This document shows positions 6,788 to 16,240 of a DNA stretch of 64,000 nucleotides, one piece after another. Each line of letters opens with the position of its first letter. The stretch's first letter is position 1. This DNA is from NCEH01 sp040049195. GTDB lineage: Bacteria; Pseudomonadota; Alphaproteobacteria; Rhizobiales; Xanthobacteraceae. The notes beneath the pieces were generated by a model that ran no database searches, had not been told where the DNA came from, and saw only the letters and a list, made by a program, of their open reading frames with translations. Both the position numbers and the translations under genes were made by a program. The stretch lies in assembly GCF_040049195.1 (NCBI RefSeq), contig NZ_JBDZDL010000003.1. One strand, given 5' to 3'.

Positions 6788-8161
6788 ATGAGCCTCACAT
6801 CTGCGAATGCGCGCGTTTCCTCCGCATTCGCGGCGCTCGCGGTCTATCTGCGGCCAAGCGTGCTGGTGGTGATCCTGCTCGGCTTCTCCTCCGGCCTGCC
6901 GCTGGCGCTCACGGGCACCACCCTGTCGGTCTGGATGACGGAGGCGGGGGTGAACCTCGCCACCATCGGCCTGTTCTCCCTGGTGGGCCTGCCCTACACG
7001 CTGAAATTCCTCTGGGCGCCCATCGTCGATGCGCTGGACGTGCCGGTGCTTTCGCGCTGGCTGGGCCGGCGGCGCGGCTGGCTGCTGGCGACGCAGATCG
7101 TGCTCGCCTTCGCCATCCTGTTCCTCGGCATCCAGAACCCAGCCTCCGCGCCGTTCGCCGTGGCGCTGGGGGCGGTGATCGTCGCCACCGTCTCGGCGAC
7201 CCAGGACATCGTGGTGGACGCGTTCCGCGTGGAGCGGCTCGACACCAGCGAGCAGGCCGCCGGCATGGCGGGCTATGTGGCGGCCTATCGCATCGGCATG
7301 CTGGTCTCGGGCGCCGGGGTCATCGCCATTGTCGCGGCGCTGGAAGTCTATGGCGTGCCGCGCGCGCAGGTGTGGACCTGGGGCTATGTGGCCGCCGCCC
7401 TGTTCATGGGGGTCGGCATCGCGGCCACCTTCCTCGCCCGCGAGCCGGAAGCTCAGGTTAGGCACGACGGCGACACCGCGACCCGCGAGGGCAGCCCGTT
7501 GAAGCGCGTCGTCGCAACCGCAGTGGGGGCGTTCAGCGAATTTCTCTCGCGCGATCAGGCGGTGACGATCCTGCTGTTCGTGCTGCTCTATAAGTTCTGC
7601 GATGCGCTCGCCGGCGTGCTCACGGCGCCGTTCGTCATCTCCATCGGCTTCGACAAGGCGACCTATGCGGCCATCGTGAAGGGCGTGGGGCTCGCCGCGG
7701 CCCTGCTCGGCGGCTTTGCCGGCGGCGCCCTGGCGCGCGCCTATCCGCTCGTCACCTGCCTGTGGATCGGCGGCATCCTGCAGATGACCTCCAACCTCGC
7801 CTTCTCCGCCCAGGCGCTGATCGGCGTGAACGTGCCGGCGCTCACCGCGACCGTGGTGGTGGAGAATTTCACCGGCGCCATCGGCACGGTGATCTTCGTC
7901 GCCTATCTCTCGGCCCTGTGTGGCGCGCGGGCGCACACCGCCACCCAATATGCCCTGCTCACCGCGCTCACCGCCGTGGGCCGCACCTTCCTGGCCTCCG
8001 GCGGCGGCTATATCGCGGAGGCGACCGGCTGGGCGCTGTTCTTCGTCATCACCGTCATTGCCGGCATTCCGGGCCTGATCCTGCTGGCCTGGCTGCAGGC
8101 ACGCGGCCATTTCAAGTCGCTGGCGAAGAAGGATGCGGTGGCGGAGCAGCCGGCCGGTTAA
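6788..8161 (+). CDS. ampG: AmpG-like MFS permease (muropeptide transporter)
   Basis: A 457-residue, about 12-segment inner-membrane permease of the AmpG branch of the major facilitator family, which imports anhydro-muropeptides during cell-wall recycling. Typical features are LLGFSSGLPLALTGTTLSVWMTEAG in the first helices, LKFLWAPIVDAL, and ATQDIVVDAFRVE in the fourth and fifth helices. The ATG at 6788 follows GGAGACC. The gene ends convergently with an NlpC/P60 peptidase, sharing a TTAA across both stop codons (8158-8161). The neighbouring peptidase and aminopeptidase support a murein-recycling role. Confidence 0.85.
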   Translation: MSLTSANARVSSAFAALAVYLRPSVLVVILLGFSSGLPLALTGTTLSVWMTEAGVNLATIGLFSLVGLPYTLKFLWAPIVDALDVPVLSRWLGRRRGWLLATQIVLAFAILFLGIQNPASAPFAVALGAVIVATVSATQDIVVDAFRVERLDTSEQAAGMAGYVAAYRIGMLVSGAGVIAIVAALEVYGVPRAQVWTWGYVAAALFMGVGIAATFLAREPEAQVRHDGDTATREGSPLKRVVATAVGAFSEFLSRDQAVTILLFVLLYKFCDALAGVLTAPFVISIGFDKATYAAIVKGVGLAAALLGGFAGGALARAYPLVTCLWIGGILQMTSNLAFSAQALIGVNVPALTATVVVENFTGAIGTVIFVAYLSALCGARAHTATQYALLTALTAVGRTFLASGGGYIAEATGWALFFVITVIAGIPGLILLAWLQARGHFKSLAKKDAVAEQPAG

Positions 8162-9012
8162 AGCGCCAGCCGCTTCACGCTGCGCAGCGGCGTCTTCTCG
8201 GCGATACGGGCGAGCGCATGCGCCAGAGGCTCGCGGGCAACCGCCATGGCGAAGGCGTTGGCATGGAGCAAGCGCGCCTCGTCCTCGACGATCCCCACAT
8301 GGCCCGGCCAGAACAGCAAATCGCCCCGCCGCAACGGAGCATCCAGCGGCACGGCCACGCCGAGGCCGGCCTCCTGCTGGTCGCTGTCGCGCGGCGCGGC
8401 GATGCCGCAGGCGGCAAGCGCGGTCTGCACCAGGCCGGAACAATCGAGCCCGAAGGCCGAGCGCCCGCCCCACAGATAGGGCGTGCCGAGGAACCGGGCG
8501 GCCACCTCCACGAAGTCGGCCTCCAGCACATCCAGCGGCACCACATGCACGGCCGGCAAGAACCCGTGCGGCGTCACGGCGAAGGCGCCGCGCATCTCGC
8601 GCACCTCCACTTGCGCGCCGAACGGCAGCACCGCGCGCGGCGGCAGCTTGATGTCCGGGCCGGGGAACAGGAAGGTGCGCGGCGCCCGCACCTTGTGGGT
8701 CGGCTGCGGTCCGGGGGCGGCGAGTGATTCGCTGGGCAGATAGCCCACATAGCCGTCGCTCTCCAGCTGGCCCCAAGCCCAGCCCTCGCCCTCATCCTCA
8801 TAGATGGTGACGATCTCGCCCTGGAGCGCCTCGGTATCCAGCGCGGCGGTGGAAGAGGGCGCGCGCCGCACCGCCGCCACCGGCTCCACCACGCGGCGCT
8901 TCACGCCCTCGTTGTAGAACGGCGCATCGACGATGCCGCGCAGGCTCTCGGCGGCGAGGTTCGCCTTGGCCGGGGTCAGGCGCGGGTCGCGGCCTTTGGG
9001 AAGCTCGCTCAT
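8158..9012 (-). CDS. NlpC/P60 (C40) cysteine peptidase with SH3-like domains
   Basis: A 284-residue peptidase likely cutting gamma-D-Glu-diamino-acid bonds in murein peptides. Residues about 45-160 form two bacterial SH3-like modules (GWAWGQLESDGYVGYLP in the first). Residues about 165-284 are the C40 domain, with GLDCSGLVQTAL (Cys191), GHVGIV (His238) and LLHANAF (His250) as the catalytic set. No signal peptide is visible, which matches cytoplasmic dipeptidyl-peptidase-VI-like enzymes that trim recycled peptides. It begins 10 bases after the stop of the upstream aminopeptidase, so the two are one operon. The start at 9012 is chosen because a longer frame overlaps that aminopeptidase. Confidence 0.88.
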   Translation of the reverse strand: MSELPKGRDPRLTPAKANLAAESLRGIVDAPFYNEGVKRRVVEPVAAVRRAPSSTAALDTEALQGEIVTIYEDEGEGWAWGQLESDGYVGYLPSESLAAPGPQPTHKVRAPRTFLFPGPDIKLPPRAVLPFGAQVEVREMRGAFAVTPHGFLPAVHVVPLDVLEADFVEVAARFLGTPYLWGGRSAFGLDCSGLVQTALAACGIAAPRDSDQQEAGLGVAVPLDAPLRRGDLLFWPGHVGIVEDEARLLHANAFAMAVAREPLAHALARIAEKTPLRSVKRLAL

Positions 9013-9022
9013 GAAACAGGCC

Positions 9023-10396
9023 TCATGCGCCGTAGCGCTCGGCGATGAGGGCGTCGAGCGCGCGGATGGTCTGCGCCTCGCCGCCTTCCGGCCGGCCGGG
9101 GCGGGCCGAGGCGTTCCAGGCATAAATGTCGAGATGCAGCCAGGATTTGGCGGTCTCGACGAATTTCGCCAGGAACAGCGCGGCCGTGATCGAGCCGGCG
9201 AAGCCGCCCGAGCCGGCATTGTTGATGTCCGCCACCTTGGAATCGAGCATCGCCGCGTACGGCCGCCACAGCGGCAGGCGCCAGAGGGGATCGGCCTGCG
9301 CCTGGGCGTGGCGGGCAAGATCGGCGGCGAGCGTCTCGTCGTCCGTATAGGCCGGCGGCAGATGGGGACCGAGCGCCACGCGGGCGGCGCCCGTCAGCGT
9401 GGCGAAATCCACCAGCAGATCGGGGCTGTCCTCATCCGCCAGCGAGAGCGCATCGGCCAGCACCAGGCGGCCTTCCGCGTCCGTATTGCCGATCTCGACG
9501 CTGAGGCCCTTGCGGCTTGCGAAGATGTCTCCGGGGCGGAAGGCATCGCCGGCGATGGCATTCTCCACCGCCGGAATCAGCACGCGCAGCCGCACCTTCA
9601 AGCCGCGCGACATGATGAGATGGGCAAGGCCCAGCGCGGTCGCGGCGCCGCCCATGTCCTTCTTCATGATCAGCATGCCGGAGGAAGGCTTGATGTCGAG
9701 GCCGCCGGTATCGAAGCACACGCCCTTGCCGACCAGCGTCACCTTCGGCGCGTCTTCCGGGCCCCAGGCAAGATCGAGCAGGCGCGGCGCACGGGTGGCG
9801 GCGCGGCCGACCGTGTGGATCAGCGGAAAATTGCGCGCCAGCAGATCGGCACCGACGATGGAGCGGAAGCTTGCCCCGTGGCGGGCGGCGAGGCGGCGGG
9901 CGGCATCCTCCAGTTCGGCGGGGCCGAGATCGTTTGCCGGGGTGTTGACCAGGTCGCGCACCAGGCTCACCGCCTCGAAGGTGCGCGCAAGCGCCGCGGC
10001 GTCGTCACCTGCGCCGAGCTTCAGGCGCGCCTGCCCCTTGGAATTGGCGCGATAGCGCGTGAAGCGGTAGGTGCCGAGCGCGAAGGCGAGGGCGTCCAGC
10101 GCGCCGATTTCGCCTTCCAGATGATAATCGCCTTCCGGCAGCAGCCCCGGCAGGGCGCCGGCGGCGAACGGGTCGCCCTTTTCTCCCGGCACGCCGAACA
10201 GAAAGCCCGCGAGCCCGCCATCGCTGCCCGACAGCGCCAGCAGCTTGCCGCTTTCGCCCTTGAAGCCCGCCGCTTCCGCGAACCGCCGCGCGGCGGGGGC
10301 GAGGGCCGCGGTCTTGAAGCCCTCCCGGGTCAGCAAGTGCACGGGCAAAGAGGGCGCGGCGGCGGGGGCGAAGCAATCGGGCATCACGGTCGACAT
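9023..10396 (-). CDS. Leucyl aminopeptidase family protein (M17)
   Basis: A 457-residue cytosolic M17 metallo-aminopeptidase. The catalytic C-terminal domain shows VGKGVCFDTGGLDIKPSSGM with the first metal-binding Lys/Asp, the family signature NTDAEGRLVLADAL near residue 300, and downstream NNAGSGGFAGSITAALFL. Two dinuclear metal sites and the catalytic Lys and Arg appear intact. The N-terminal 150 residues are divergent, as in the shorter alphaproteobacterial branch, so the substrate may not be classic leucyl peptides. It sits directly upstream of the NlpC/P60 peptidase on the same strand, suggesting joint breakdown of recycled murein peptides. Confidence 0.92.
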   Translation of the reverse strand: MSTVMPDCFAPAAAPSLPVHLLTREGFKTAALAPAARRFAEAAGFKGESGKLLALSGSDGGLAGFLFGVPGEKGDPFAAGALPGLLPEGDYHLEGEIGALDALAFALGTYRFTRYRANSKGQARLKLGAGDDAAALARTFEAVSLVRDLVNTPANDLGPAELEDAARRLAARHGASFRSIVGADLLARNFPLIHTVGRAATRAPRLLDLAWGPEDAPKVTLVGKGVCFDTGGLDIKPSSGMLIMKKDMGGAATALGLAHLIMSRGLKVRLRVLIPAVENAIAGDAFRPGDIFASRKGLSVEIGNTDAEGRLVLADALSLADEDSPDLLVDFATLTGAARVALGPHLPPAYTDDETLAADLARHAQAQADPLWRLPLWRPYAAMLDSKVADINNAGSGGFAGSITAALFLAKFVETAKSWLHLDIYAWNASARPGRPEGGEAQTIRALDALIAERYGA

Positions 10397-10580
10397 GGCG
10401 GTCTCCTTGCCCTGCTGGTTAGCATGGCCCCGGCCCGGCGAGCCAGCACGGCGGCGCGATGGCCCGCAGCTGTGCTATGCAGCTCCCACGGCCTCCCGCC
10501 CCCCTCTGCCGCAGCCGCGAAGGTTGACCCGTGGCGCGGTTTCTGTCCTAGTCCCGCCGCTCCTGGACCATAGATATTCG

Positions 10581-13211
10581 ATGACCACAGACCGATACAA
10601 CGCGCGCGACGCCGAACCCCGTTGGCAGAAGATTTGGAAGGACCGCGGCATCTTCCGCACGCGGAACGACGATCCGCGTCCCAAATTCTTCGTGATGGAG
10701 ATGTTCCCCTATCCGTCGGGCCGCATCCACATCGGCCACGGGCGCAATTATGTGATGGGCGACGTGCTCGCGCGCACCAAGCGCATGCAGGGCTTCAACG
10801 TGCTCCATCCCATGGGCTGGGATGCCTTCGGCCTGCCGGCGGAGAATGCCGCCATCGAGCGCGGCATCCATCCCAAGGCCTGGACCTACGAGAACATCGC
10901 CTCCATGAAGGAGCAGCTGCAGCTGCTCGGCCTGTCGCTGGACTGGAACCGCGAGATCGCCACCTGCGATCCCTCCTATTATGTCGAGCAGCAGCGGATC
11001 TTCCTCGACTTCTTCGACAAGGACCTCGCCTATCGCAAGGAGAGCGAGGTCAATTGGGACCCCATCGACAACACCGTGCTCGCCAACGAGCAGGTGATCG
11101 ACGGGCGCGGCTGGCGCTCCGGCGCGGTGGTGGAGCGGCGCAAGCTCTCCCAATGGTTCTTCCGCATCACCGATTTCGCCCAGGACCTGCTGGACGCCAT
11201 CGACACGCTGGACCGCTGGCCGGACCGCGTGCGCCTCATGCAGCGCAACTGGATCGGCCGCTCGGAAGGCCTGGAAGTGCTGTTCGAACTGTCCAAGGCC
11301 CATCACCGGGAGAAGATCCCGGCCGGCACCGCGGCGGTGAAGGTCTATACCACCCGCCCCGACACGCTGTTCGGCGCGTCGTTCCTGGCGCTCTCGCCCG
11401 ATCATCCCCTGACGGCGGCGCTGGCGGCGAAGGACGAGGCGCTGGCCGCCTTCATCGTCGCCTGCAAGAAGGGCGGCACCACCGCCGAGGCCATCGAGAC
11501 CCAGGAAAAGATGGGCTACGACACCGGGCTGAAGGTGGTGCATCCGCTGGATTCCAGCCGCACCGTGCCGGTGTACGTCGCGAATTTCGTGCTGATGGAC
11601 TACGGCACGGGCGCCATCTTCGGCTGCCCGGCGCATGACCAGCGCGACCTGGACTTCGCCCGCAAATACGGCCTCACGGTCACCCCCGTGGTGCTGCCGC
11701 CGGATGCCGACCCCGCCACCTTCACTGTGGGCGACATCGCCTATGACGGCGAGGGAACGCTGTTCAATTCCCAGTTCCTCGACGGCATGAGCGTGGAGGA
11801 CGCCAAGGAGGCGGTCGCCCGCCGGCTGGAGCGGTTCCGCATCGGCACCGAACCGCAGGGCAAGCGGCAGGTGAACTTCCGCCTGCGCGACTGGGGCATC
11901 TCGCGCCAGCGCTATTGGGGCTGCCCGATCCCCATCATCCATTGCGAGACCTGCGGCCCGGTGGGCGTGCCGCGCGATCAGCTCCCCGTGACGCTGCCCG
12001 ACGATGTCACCTTCGACATGCCGGGCAATCCGCTGGACCGCGCCAAGGCCTGGCGCAACGTGCCCTGCCCCAAGTGCGGCGCGCCGGCGAAGCGCGAGAC
12101 CGACACCATGGACACCTTCGTGGATTCGTCCTGGTATTTCCTGCGCTACGCCAGCGACGACGCGTCGAAGCCGCTGGACAAGGACGCGGTCCGCCATTGG
12201 CTGCCGGTGGACCAATATATCGGCGGCATCGAGCACGCGATCCTGCACCTGCTCTATTCGCGCTTCTTCACCCGCGCGCTCAACGCCTGCGGCCGCGTGG
12301 ACATCAAGGAGCCGTTCGCCGGCCTGTTCACCCAGGGCATGATCGTCCACGAAACCTATAAGGACAAAGCCGGCCGCTGGCTGTTCCCGGAGGAGGTGAA
12401 GCTCCTCGGCACCGGCAAGGCGGTCAAGATCGACACCGGCGAGGACGTGGCGATCGGCCCACCGGAGAAGATGTCCAAGTCCAAGCGCAATGTGGTGGCC
12501 CCGGAAGTGGTGGCCGACACCTATGGCGTGGATTGCGCCCGCTGGTTCATGCTGGCCGACACCCCGCCCGAGCGCGACAGCGAGTGGACCCAGTCCGGCA
12601 TCGAGGGCGCATGGCGCTTCGTGCAGCGCGTGTGGCGTCTGGTGCACGAGGGGATCGCCCTCGGCGCGCCGGCGGATGCGCCGGTGCCGGAGAGCTTCGG
12701 CCCGCAGGCCACCGCCTTGCGCCGCGCTTCCCATGCCCTGGTCGCCACCGTCGCCGAGGATGTGGAGCGCCTGCGCTTCAACGTGGCGGTCGCGCATGTG
12801 CACGAGTTCGCCAATGCGTTCGGCCAGGCGATCGCCGGCGTGCGCGCCGGCGAGGTGGCGCCGGACATGGCGTTCGCCTTGCGCGAAGCGGCCGAGATGC
12901 TGGTGCGCACCATCGCCCCCATGACGCCCCATCTGGCGGAGGAATGCTGGGCCGCGCTCGGCCATGAGGGCCTGGTTGCCGAAGCCGCGTGGCCGCAGGT
13001 GGACCCGGCGCTGCTGGTGCAGAACACCATTACCCTGCCGATCCAGGTCAACGGCCGCAAGCGCGACGACATCGTCGTCCCGCGGGAGGCGACCGCCGCC
13101 GAGGTCGAAGCCGCCGTGCTCGCATTGGACAGCATCCAGCGCGCTCTCGACGGACGGCCGCCGAAGCGTATCATCGTGGTTCCACAGAGGATCGTGAATG
13201 TTGTCGCCTGA
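10581..13211 (+). CDS. leuS: Leucyl-tRNA synthetase
   Basis: An 876-residue class Ia synthetase that charges tRNA-Leu. The nucleotide-binding HIGH motif is at residues 50-53 (SGRIHIGHGRNYV) and KMSKSKRN starts at residue 630. Between them lies the editing (CP1) domain with TTRPDTLFGASF and the conserved YGTGAIFGCPAHDQRD. A zinc-type CxxC pair (CETC ... CPKC) lies in the region around 455-500. The C-terminal anticodon-binding and LTIQVNGRKRD-like tail is complete. The ATG at 10581 gives the standard N-terminus, and a longer frame reaching 10245 overlaps the upstream aminopeptidase start. The 3' end overlaps lptE by 14 bases. Confidence 0.98.
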   Translation: MTTDRYNARDAEPRWQKIWKDRGIFRTRNDDPRPKFFVMEMFPYPSGRIHIGHGRNYVMGDVLARTKRMQGFNVLHPMGWDAFGLPAENAAIERGIHPKAWTYENIASMKEQLQLLGLSLDWNREIATCDPSYYVEQQRIFLDFFDKDLAYRKESEVNWDPIDNTVLANEQVIDGRGWRSGAVVERRKLSQWFFRITDFAQDLLDAIDTLDRWPDRVRLMQRNWIGRSEGLEVLFELSKAHHREKIPAGTAAVKVYTTRPDTLFGASFLALSPDHPLTAALAAKDEALAAFIVACKKGGTTAEAIETQEKMGYDTGLKVVHPLDSSRTVPVYVANFVLMDYGTGAIFGCPAHDQRDLDFARKYGLTVTPVVLPPDADPATFTVGDIAYDGEGTLFNSQFLDGMSVEDAKEAVARRLERFRIGTEPQGKRQVNFRLRDWGISRQRYWGCPIPIIHCETCGPVGVPRDQLPVTLPDDVTFDMPGNPLDRAKAWRNVPCPKCGAPAKRETDTMDTFVDSSWYFLRYASDDASKPLDKDAVRHWLPVDQYIGGIEHAILHLLYSRFFTRALNACGRVDIKEPFAGLFTQGMIVHETYKDKAGRWLFPEEVKLLGTGKAVKIDTGEDVAIGPPEKMSKSKRNVVAPEVVADTYGVDCARWFMLADTPPERDSEWTQSGIEGAWRFVQRVWRLVHEGIALGAPADAPVPESFGPQATALRRASHALVATVAEDVERLRFNVAVAHVHEFANAFGQAIAGVRAGEVAPDMAFALREAAEMLVRTIAPMTPHLAEECWAALGHEGLVAEAAWPQVDPALLVQNTITLPIQVNGRKRDDIVVPREATAAEVEAAVLALDSIQRALDGRPPKRIIVVPQRIVNVVA

Positions 13212-13860
13212 CCGCGCCGCGCTGCTCGCCCGCCTCGGCCTCGTGTGCGCCCTCTCCGGGGCGCTCGCCGGCTGTTTCCAGCCCATGTATGCGGCCAATT
13301 CCACCGTCGCCGGGCCTGCCTTGCAGGACCGGCTGCAGGATATCGAGATCGTCAAGATCAACGGGCGCATCGGCAACGATCTGCGCAACGACCTGATCTA
13401 CAATCTCACCGGCGGCGCGGGAAATCCCGCCAACGCGCCGTACAAGATGTTCATCACGGTCAAGTCGTCCAGCTCGTTCGCCATCGTCGACACCCAGTCC
13501 GGCCTGCCGGAAGCCAAGACCTTCCGCGTGGAAGGCGAATGGAAGCTGGTGCGCGCGGGCGAGGAGACCAAGCCGCCGCTCGCCTCCGGCCGCGCGGCCG
13601 CCGCCGTCTCCACCGACGTCAGCGAGCAGCGCTTCGCCAATTACAGCGCCGCGCGCGATGCCGAGAACCGGGCCTCACAGGTGGTCGCGGACCAGATCAA
13701 GGTGCAGCTCGCAGCCTTCTTCATCAAGAACCCGACCGGCACGCCCGCGCCCGGCGGACCCTCGACCGGCAGCCCGCCGGTGCCGCCGCCGCCGGCAGCC
13801 GCCCCGGAGACGCCGGCCGCAGCCCCGGCTACCGCTCCGGCCACAACGCCGGCGCGCTGA
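13198..13860 (+). CDS. lptE: LPS-assembly lipoprotein LptE
   Basis: A 220-residue lipoprotein with a signal sequence and lipobox LAGC (Cys26 predicted lipidated). The mature part begins FQPMYA, typical of alphaproteobacterial LptE, the plug protein of the outer-membrane LptD translocon. The last 50 residues are a Pro/Ala/Thr-rich, probably disordered tail (PPVPPPPAAAPETPAAAPATAP), longer than in most homologues. Overlap with leuS and the 3-base gap to holA support a three-gene operon, an order widely conserved in the class. Confidence 0.9.
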   Translation: MLSPDRAALLARLGLVCALSGALAGCFQPMYAANSTVAGPALQDRLQDIEIVKINGRIGNDLRNDLIYNLTGGAGNPANAPYKMFITVKSSSSFAIVDTQSGLPEAKTFRVEGEWKLVRAGEETKPPLASGRAAAAVSTDVSEQRFANYSAARDAENRASQVVADQIKVQLAAFFIKNPTGTPAPGGPSTGSPPVPPPPAAAPETPAAAPATAPATTPAR

Positions 13861-13863
13861 CCC

Positions 13864-14889
13864 ATGGTTGCGGTGCGGGCGGGCGAGGCGGACGCCGCCC
13901 TCGCGCGCCGCGATCCGAAGCGTCCCGTGGTGCTGATCTACGGCCCGGACATGGGATTGGTGCGCGAGCGCGCCGCCGGGCTCGTGCGCCGGGCCGTGCC
14001 CGATGCCGCCGACCCGTTTGCCGTGGTGCGGCTCGACGGCGACGAAATATCCTCCGATCCGCGCCGGCTCATGGACGAGACCCGCACCATCGGCCTGTTC
14101 GGCGGCCAGCGGGTGGTATGGATCCGCGCCGGCAGCCGCAACATCGTTCCCGCCCTGGAGCCGGTGCTCGCCGAGCCCTGCGACGCGCTGGTGGTGGTGG
14201 AGGCCGGCGACCTGAAGAAGGGCGCCCCGCTGCGCGCCCTGTGCGAGGGCGCGCCGAACGCGCTCGCCATTCCCTGCTACGCCGACGGCGAGCGCGACCT
14301 GATGCGCCTCGTCGATACCATGCTGGGCGAAGCGGGCCTCGCCATCGACCGCGACGCGCGCGACCTGCTGGTTTCCCTCATCGGCGGCGATCGCCTCGCC
14401 TCGCGCGGCGAGATCGAGAAGCTGGCGCTCTACGCCAAGGGCAACGGGCGTGTCACGCTGGACGATGTGCGGGTGATCGTGGGCGATGCCTCGGCGCTCG
14501 CCATGGACGATGTGGTGGACGCGGCGCTCGCCGGCCAGCCGGCGCAGACCGCAACCGCCCTCGCCAAGGCCTGGGGCGCGGCGACGCGGCCCGATGCCAT
14601 TCTCGGAGCGCTGCTGCGGGCGCTGATGTCGCTGCACCAGATGGCGCTGGCGGTGGAGGGCGGAAGCAGCATCGAGCGGGTGATCGACCAGGCCCGCCCG
14701 GCCGTGCATTTCTCCCGCAAGCCTTTGGTGGACAAGGCCCTGCGCGCCTTCACGCCGGAGCGCTGCCTGCGCGCGATCCTCACCGTGGACGAAGCCATCC
14801 TCGCCTGCCGGCGCAATGCCGCCATGGCCCAGCCGATCACCGAGCGGGTGCTGCTGAATCTCGCCGTGCGCCGCCGCGACGCCGCCTGA
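13864..14889 (+). CDS. holA: DNA polymerase III subunit delta
   Basis: A 341-residue clamp-loader delta subunit that opens the beta sliding clamp. Recognisable pieces are VVLIYGPDMGLVRERA (the degenerate P-loop region, as expected for delta without ATP binding), RLMDETRTIGLFGGQRVVWIR, and the C-terminal helical region with ALMSLHQMAL and FTPERCLRAI. It is the last gene of leuS-lptE-holA. In many alphaproteobacteria holA neighbours parAB near the chromosomal origin, but here a hydrolase gene follows instead. Confidence 0.93.
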   Translation: MVAVRAGEADAALARRDPKRPVVLIYGPDMGLVRERAAGLVRRAVPDAADPFAVVRLDGDEISSDPRRLMDETRTIGLFGGQRVVWIRAGSRNIVPALEPVLAEPCDALVVVEAGDLKKGAPLRALCEGAPNALAIPCYADGERDLMRLVDTMLGEAGLAIDRDARDLLVSLIGGDRLASRGEIEKLALYAKGNGRVTLDDVRVIVGDASALAMDDVVDAALAGQPAQTATALAKAWGAATRPDAILGALLRALMSLHQMALAVEGGSSIERVIDQARPAVHFSRKPLVDKALRAFTPERCLRAILTVDEAILACRRNAAMAQPITERVLLNLAVRRRDAA

Positions 14890-14899
14890 GCTGCGCCCC

Positions 14900-16099
14900 T
14901 CAGCGCCCGAGCATGGCGTCCAGCCAGTCGAACATCTCACGGTTGAAGAGCGCGCGGGCGCCGCTCTCGCAATGCGCCGCCGCGCCATCCTCCGCCTTGA
15001 AGACAGCCAGGCGCTTGGTGCAGGCGAGGCGCTCGAACAGGCTTTCCGCCGAGGCGCCGATGGCGTCGCCCTGCGCCTTGCAGACCATGGTGGGGCAGGC
15101 GATCTCCTGCGCGCGGCCTTCCAGGGTGTAGGTGGAGATCGACTGCACATAATCCCACGGCGTCGCCACGCCGTTGACGAACAGGCCGCGCCGCAGGCCC
15201 CAGCCCTTGGTGGGGCTGCGCATCATGCGCTCCATCATCCGGCTCAGCACCCGGCGGGTGAGGGGATTGCCCTTCGGCAGGCCGCGTCCGAGCCAGCCGG
15301 GCAGGCGCGACCGCATCTCCTCCAGCAGGGAATATTGGCCAGGGTCCGCCACCAGGGCCGCGAGGCGCGGTTCGCCGCTCGCGCCCCGCGGCGCCAGATA
15401 GCCGCCGAGGCTGATGCCCAGCAGCGCGATCTGGTCGGGCGCGACGCCCGGCTGGGTGAGGACGAAATCCACCACCGGCCGCAGCACGTTTTCCCAGTCC
15501 GGCCGCAGGTGCAGACCCTGCTTGAACAGGGCCTCGCCTTGTCCCGGCCCGTCGTAGAGCAGCACGTTGTAGCCGCGCTCCAGCGCCGCCGCGCCGCTGT
15601 AGAAGAAGTTTTCCTCGGCCGTCCCGTCATAGCCGCCGGTCACGATGAGGGTCGCGCGGGGCGTATCGGTCACCGAAGGCCGCAGGAACAGGCCGTGGAG
15701 GCTCGTCTCCTCGAACGGGATGCGCACGCTCTGCGCCGGGTGCTCCATGAGCGCGCAGGCGCGGGCGAAGGCTTCCGCCTGCCGGTCATAGGCCCGCACG
15801 GCGCGCTCCTCGAGCGGCCCCGCCAGGAGGAACACATAGGCGGTGCGGAAATAATTGGAGGCGCGCAGGAAGGCCTGGCGCGCGCTGGTGCCCCGGCCGG
15901 CGGCAAGGCTCGCCTGCCCGGCGTCGTAGAGCCGTTCGGCGAGCGCGTTCCATTCGCTGTACCAGCGTTCCGTATCGCCATCGGGAATGCGCGCGGCGAG
16001 CGCCAGGCATTCGCCGATGTCGGCGCCGTGATAATAGGTTTGGCCGAGCGTGCGCAGAAATTGCGCATCGAACAGTTCGTCCCTGAAACGCAGGCCCAT
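14900..16099 (-). CDS. Alpha/beta hydrolase, FrsA/dihydropseudooxynicotine-hydrolase-like
   Basis: A 399-residue cytoplasmic hydrolase with a helical N-terminal region (about 1-125) and a C-terminal alpha/beta hydrolase domain. Motifs are IVTGGYDGTAEE (oxyanion region), LLYDGPGQGEAL, the nucleophile elbow GISLGGY with Ser230, and a late AAHCESG supplying the probable catalytic His. The N-terminal helical extension and DGPGQGE are typical of the FrsA / 2,6-dihydropseudooxynicotine hydrolase group, which cleaves C-C or ester bonds. The substrate cannot be deduced. It is convergent with holA (10-base gap) and divergent from an MFS exporter, with a perfect FNR/FixK-type box between them. Confidence 0.8.
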   Translation of the reverse strand: MGLRFRDELFDAQFLRTLGQTYYHGADIGECLALAARIPDGDTERWYSEWNALAERLYDAGQASLAAGRGTSARQAFLRASNYFRTAYVFLLAGPLEERAVRAYDRQAEAFARACALMEHPAQSVRIPFEETSLHGLFLRPSVTDTPRATLIVTGGYDGTAEENFFYSGAAALERGYNVLLYDGPGQGEALFKQGLHLRPDWENVLRPVVDFVLTQPGVAPDQIALLGISLGGYLAPRGASGEPRLAALVADPGQYSLLEEMRSRLPGWLGRGLPKGNPLTRRVLSRMMERMMRSPTKGWGLRRGLFVNGVATPWDYVQSISTYTLEGRAQEIACPTMVCKAQGDAIGASAESLFERLACTKRLAVFKAEDGAAAHCESGARALFNREMFDWLDAMLGR

Positions 16100-16240
16100 C
16101 GCCTCTCCCCAGCCCCGCCGAACGCGGCTTTGGGCAACATATCAGACACACGCGCGCTGTCGCGATGCGAAGGAACGGGCGTCCTCACGCGCCATCGCAT
16201 GGCTGGCAATACCGCACCGCACTTGCTGCATCGCATCATT

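Noticed and set aside
10548..13388. Open frame of about 950 codons opposite leuS
   Set aside because: leuS on the plus strand is unambiguous. The antisense frame arises from codon bias.
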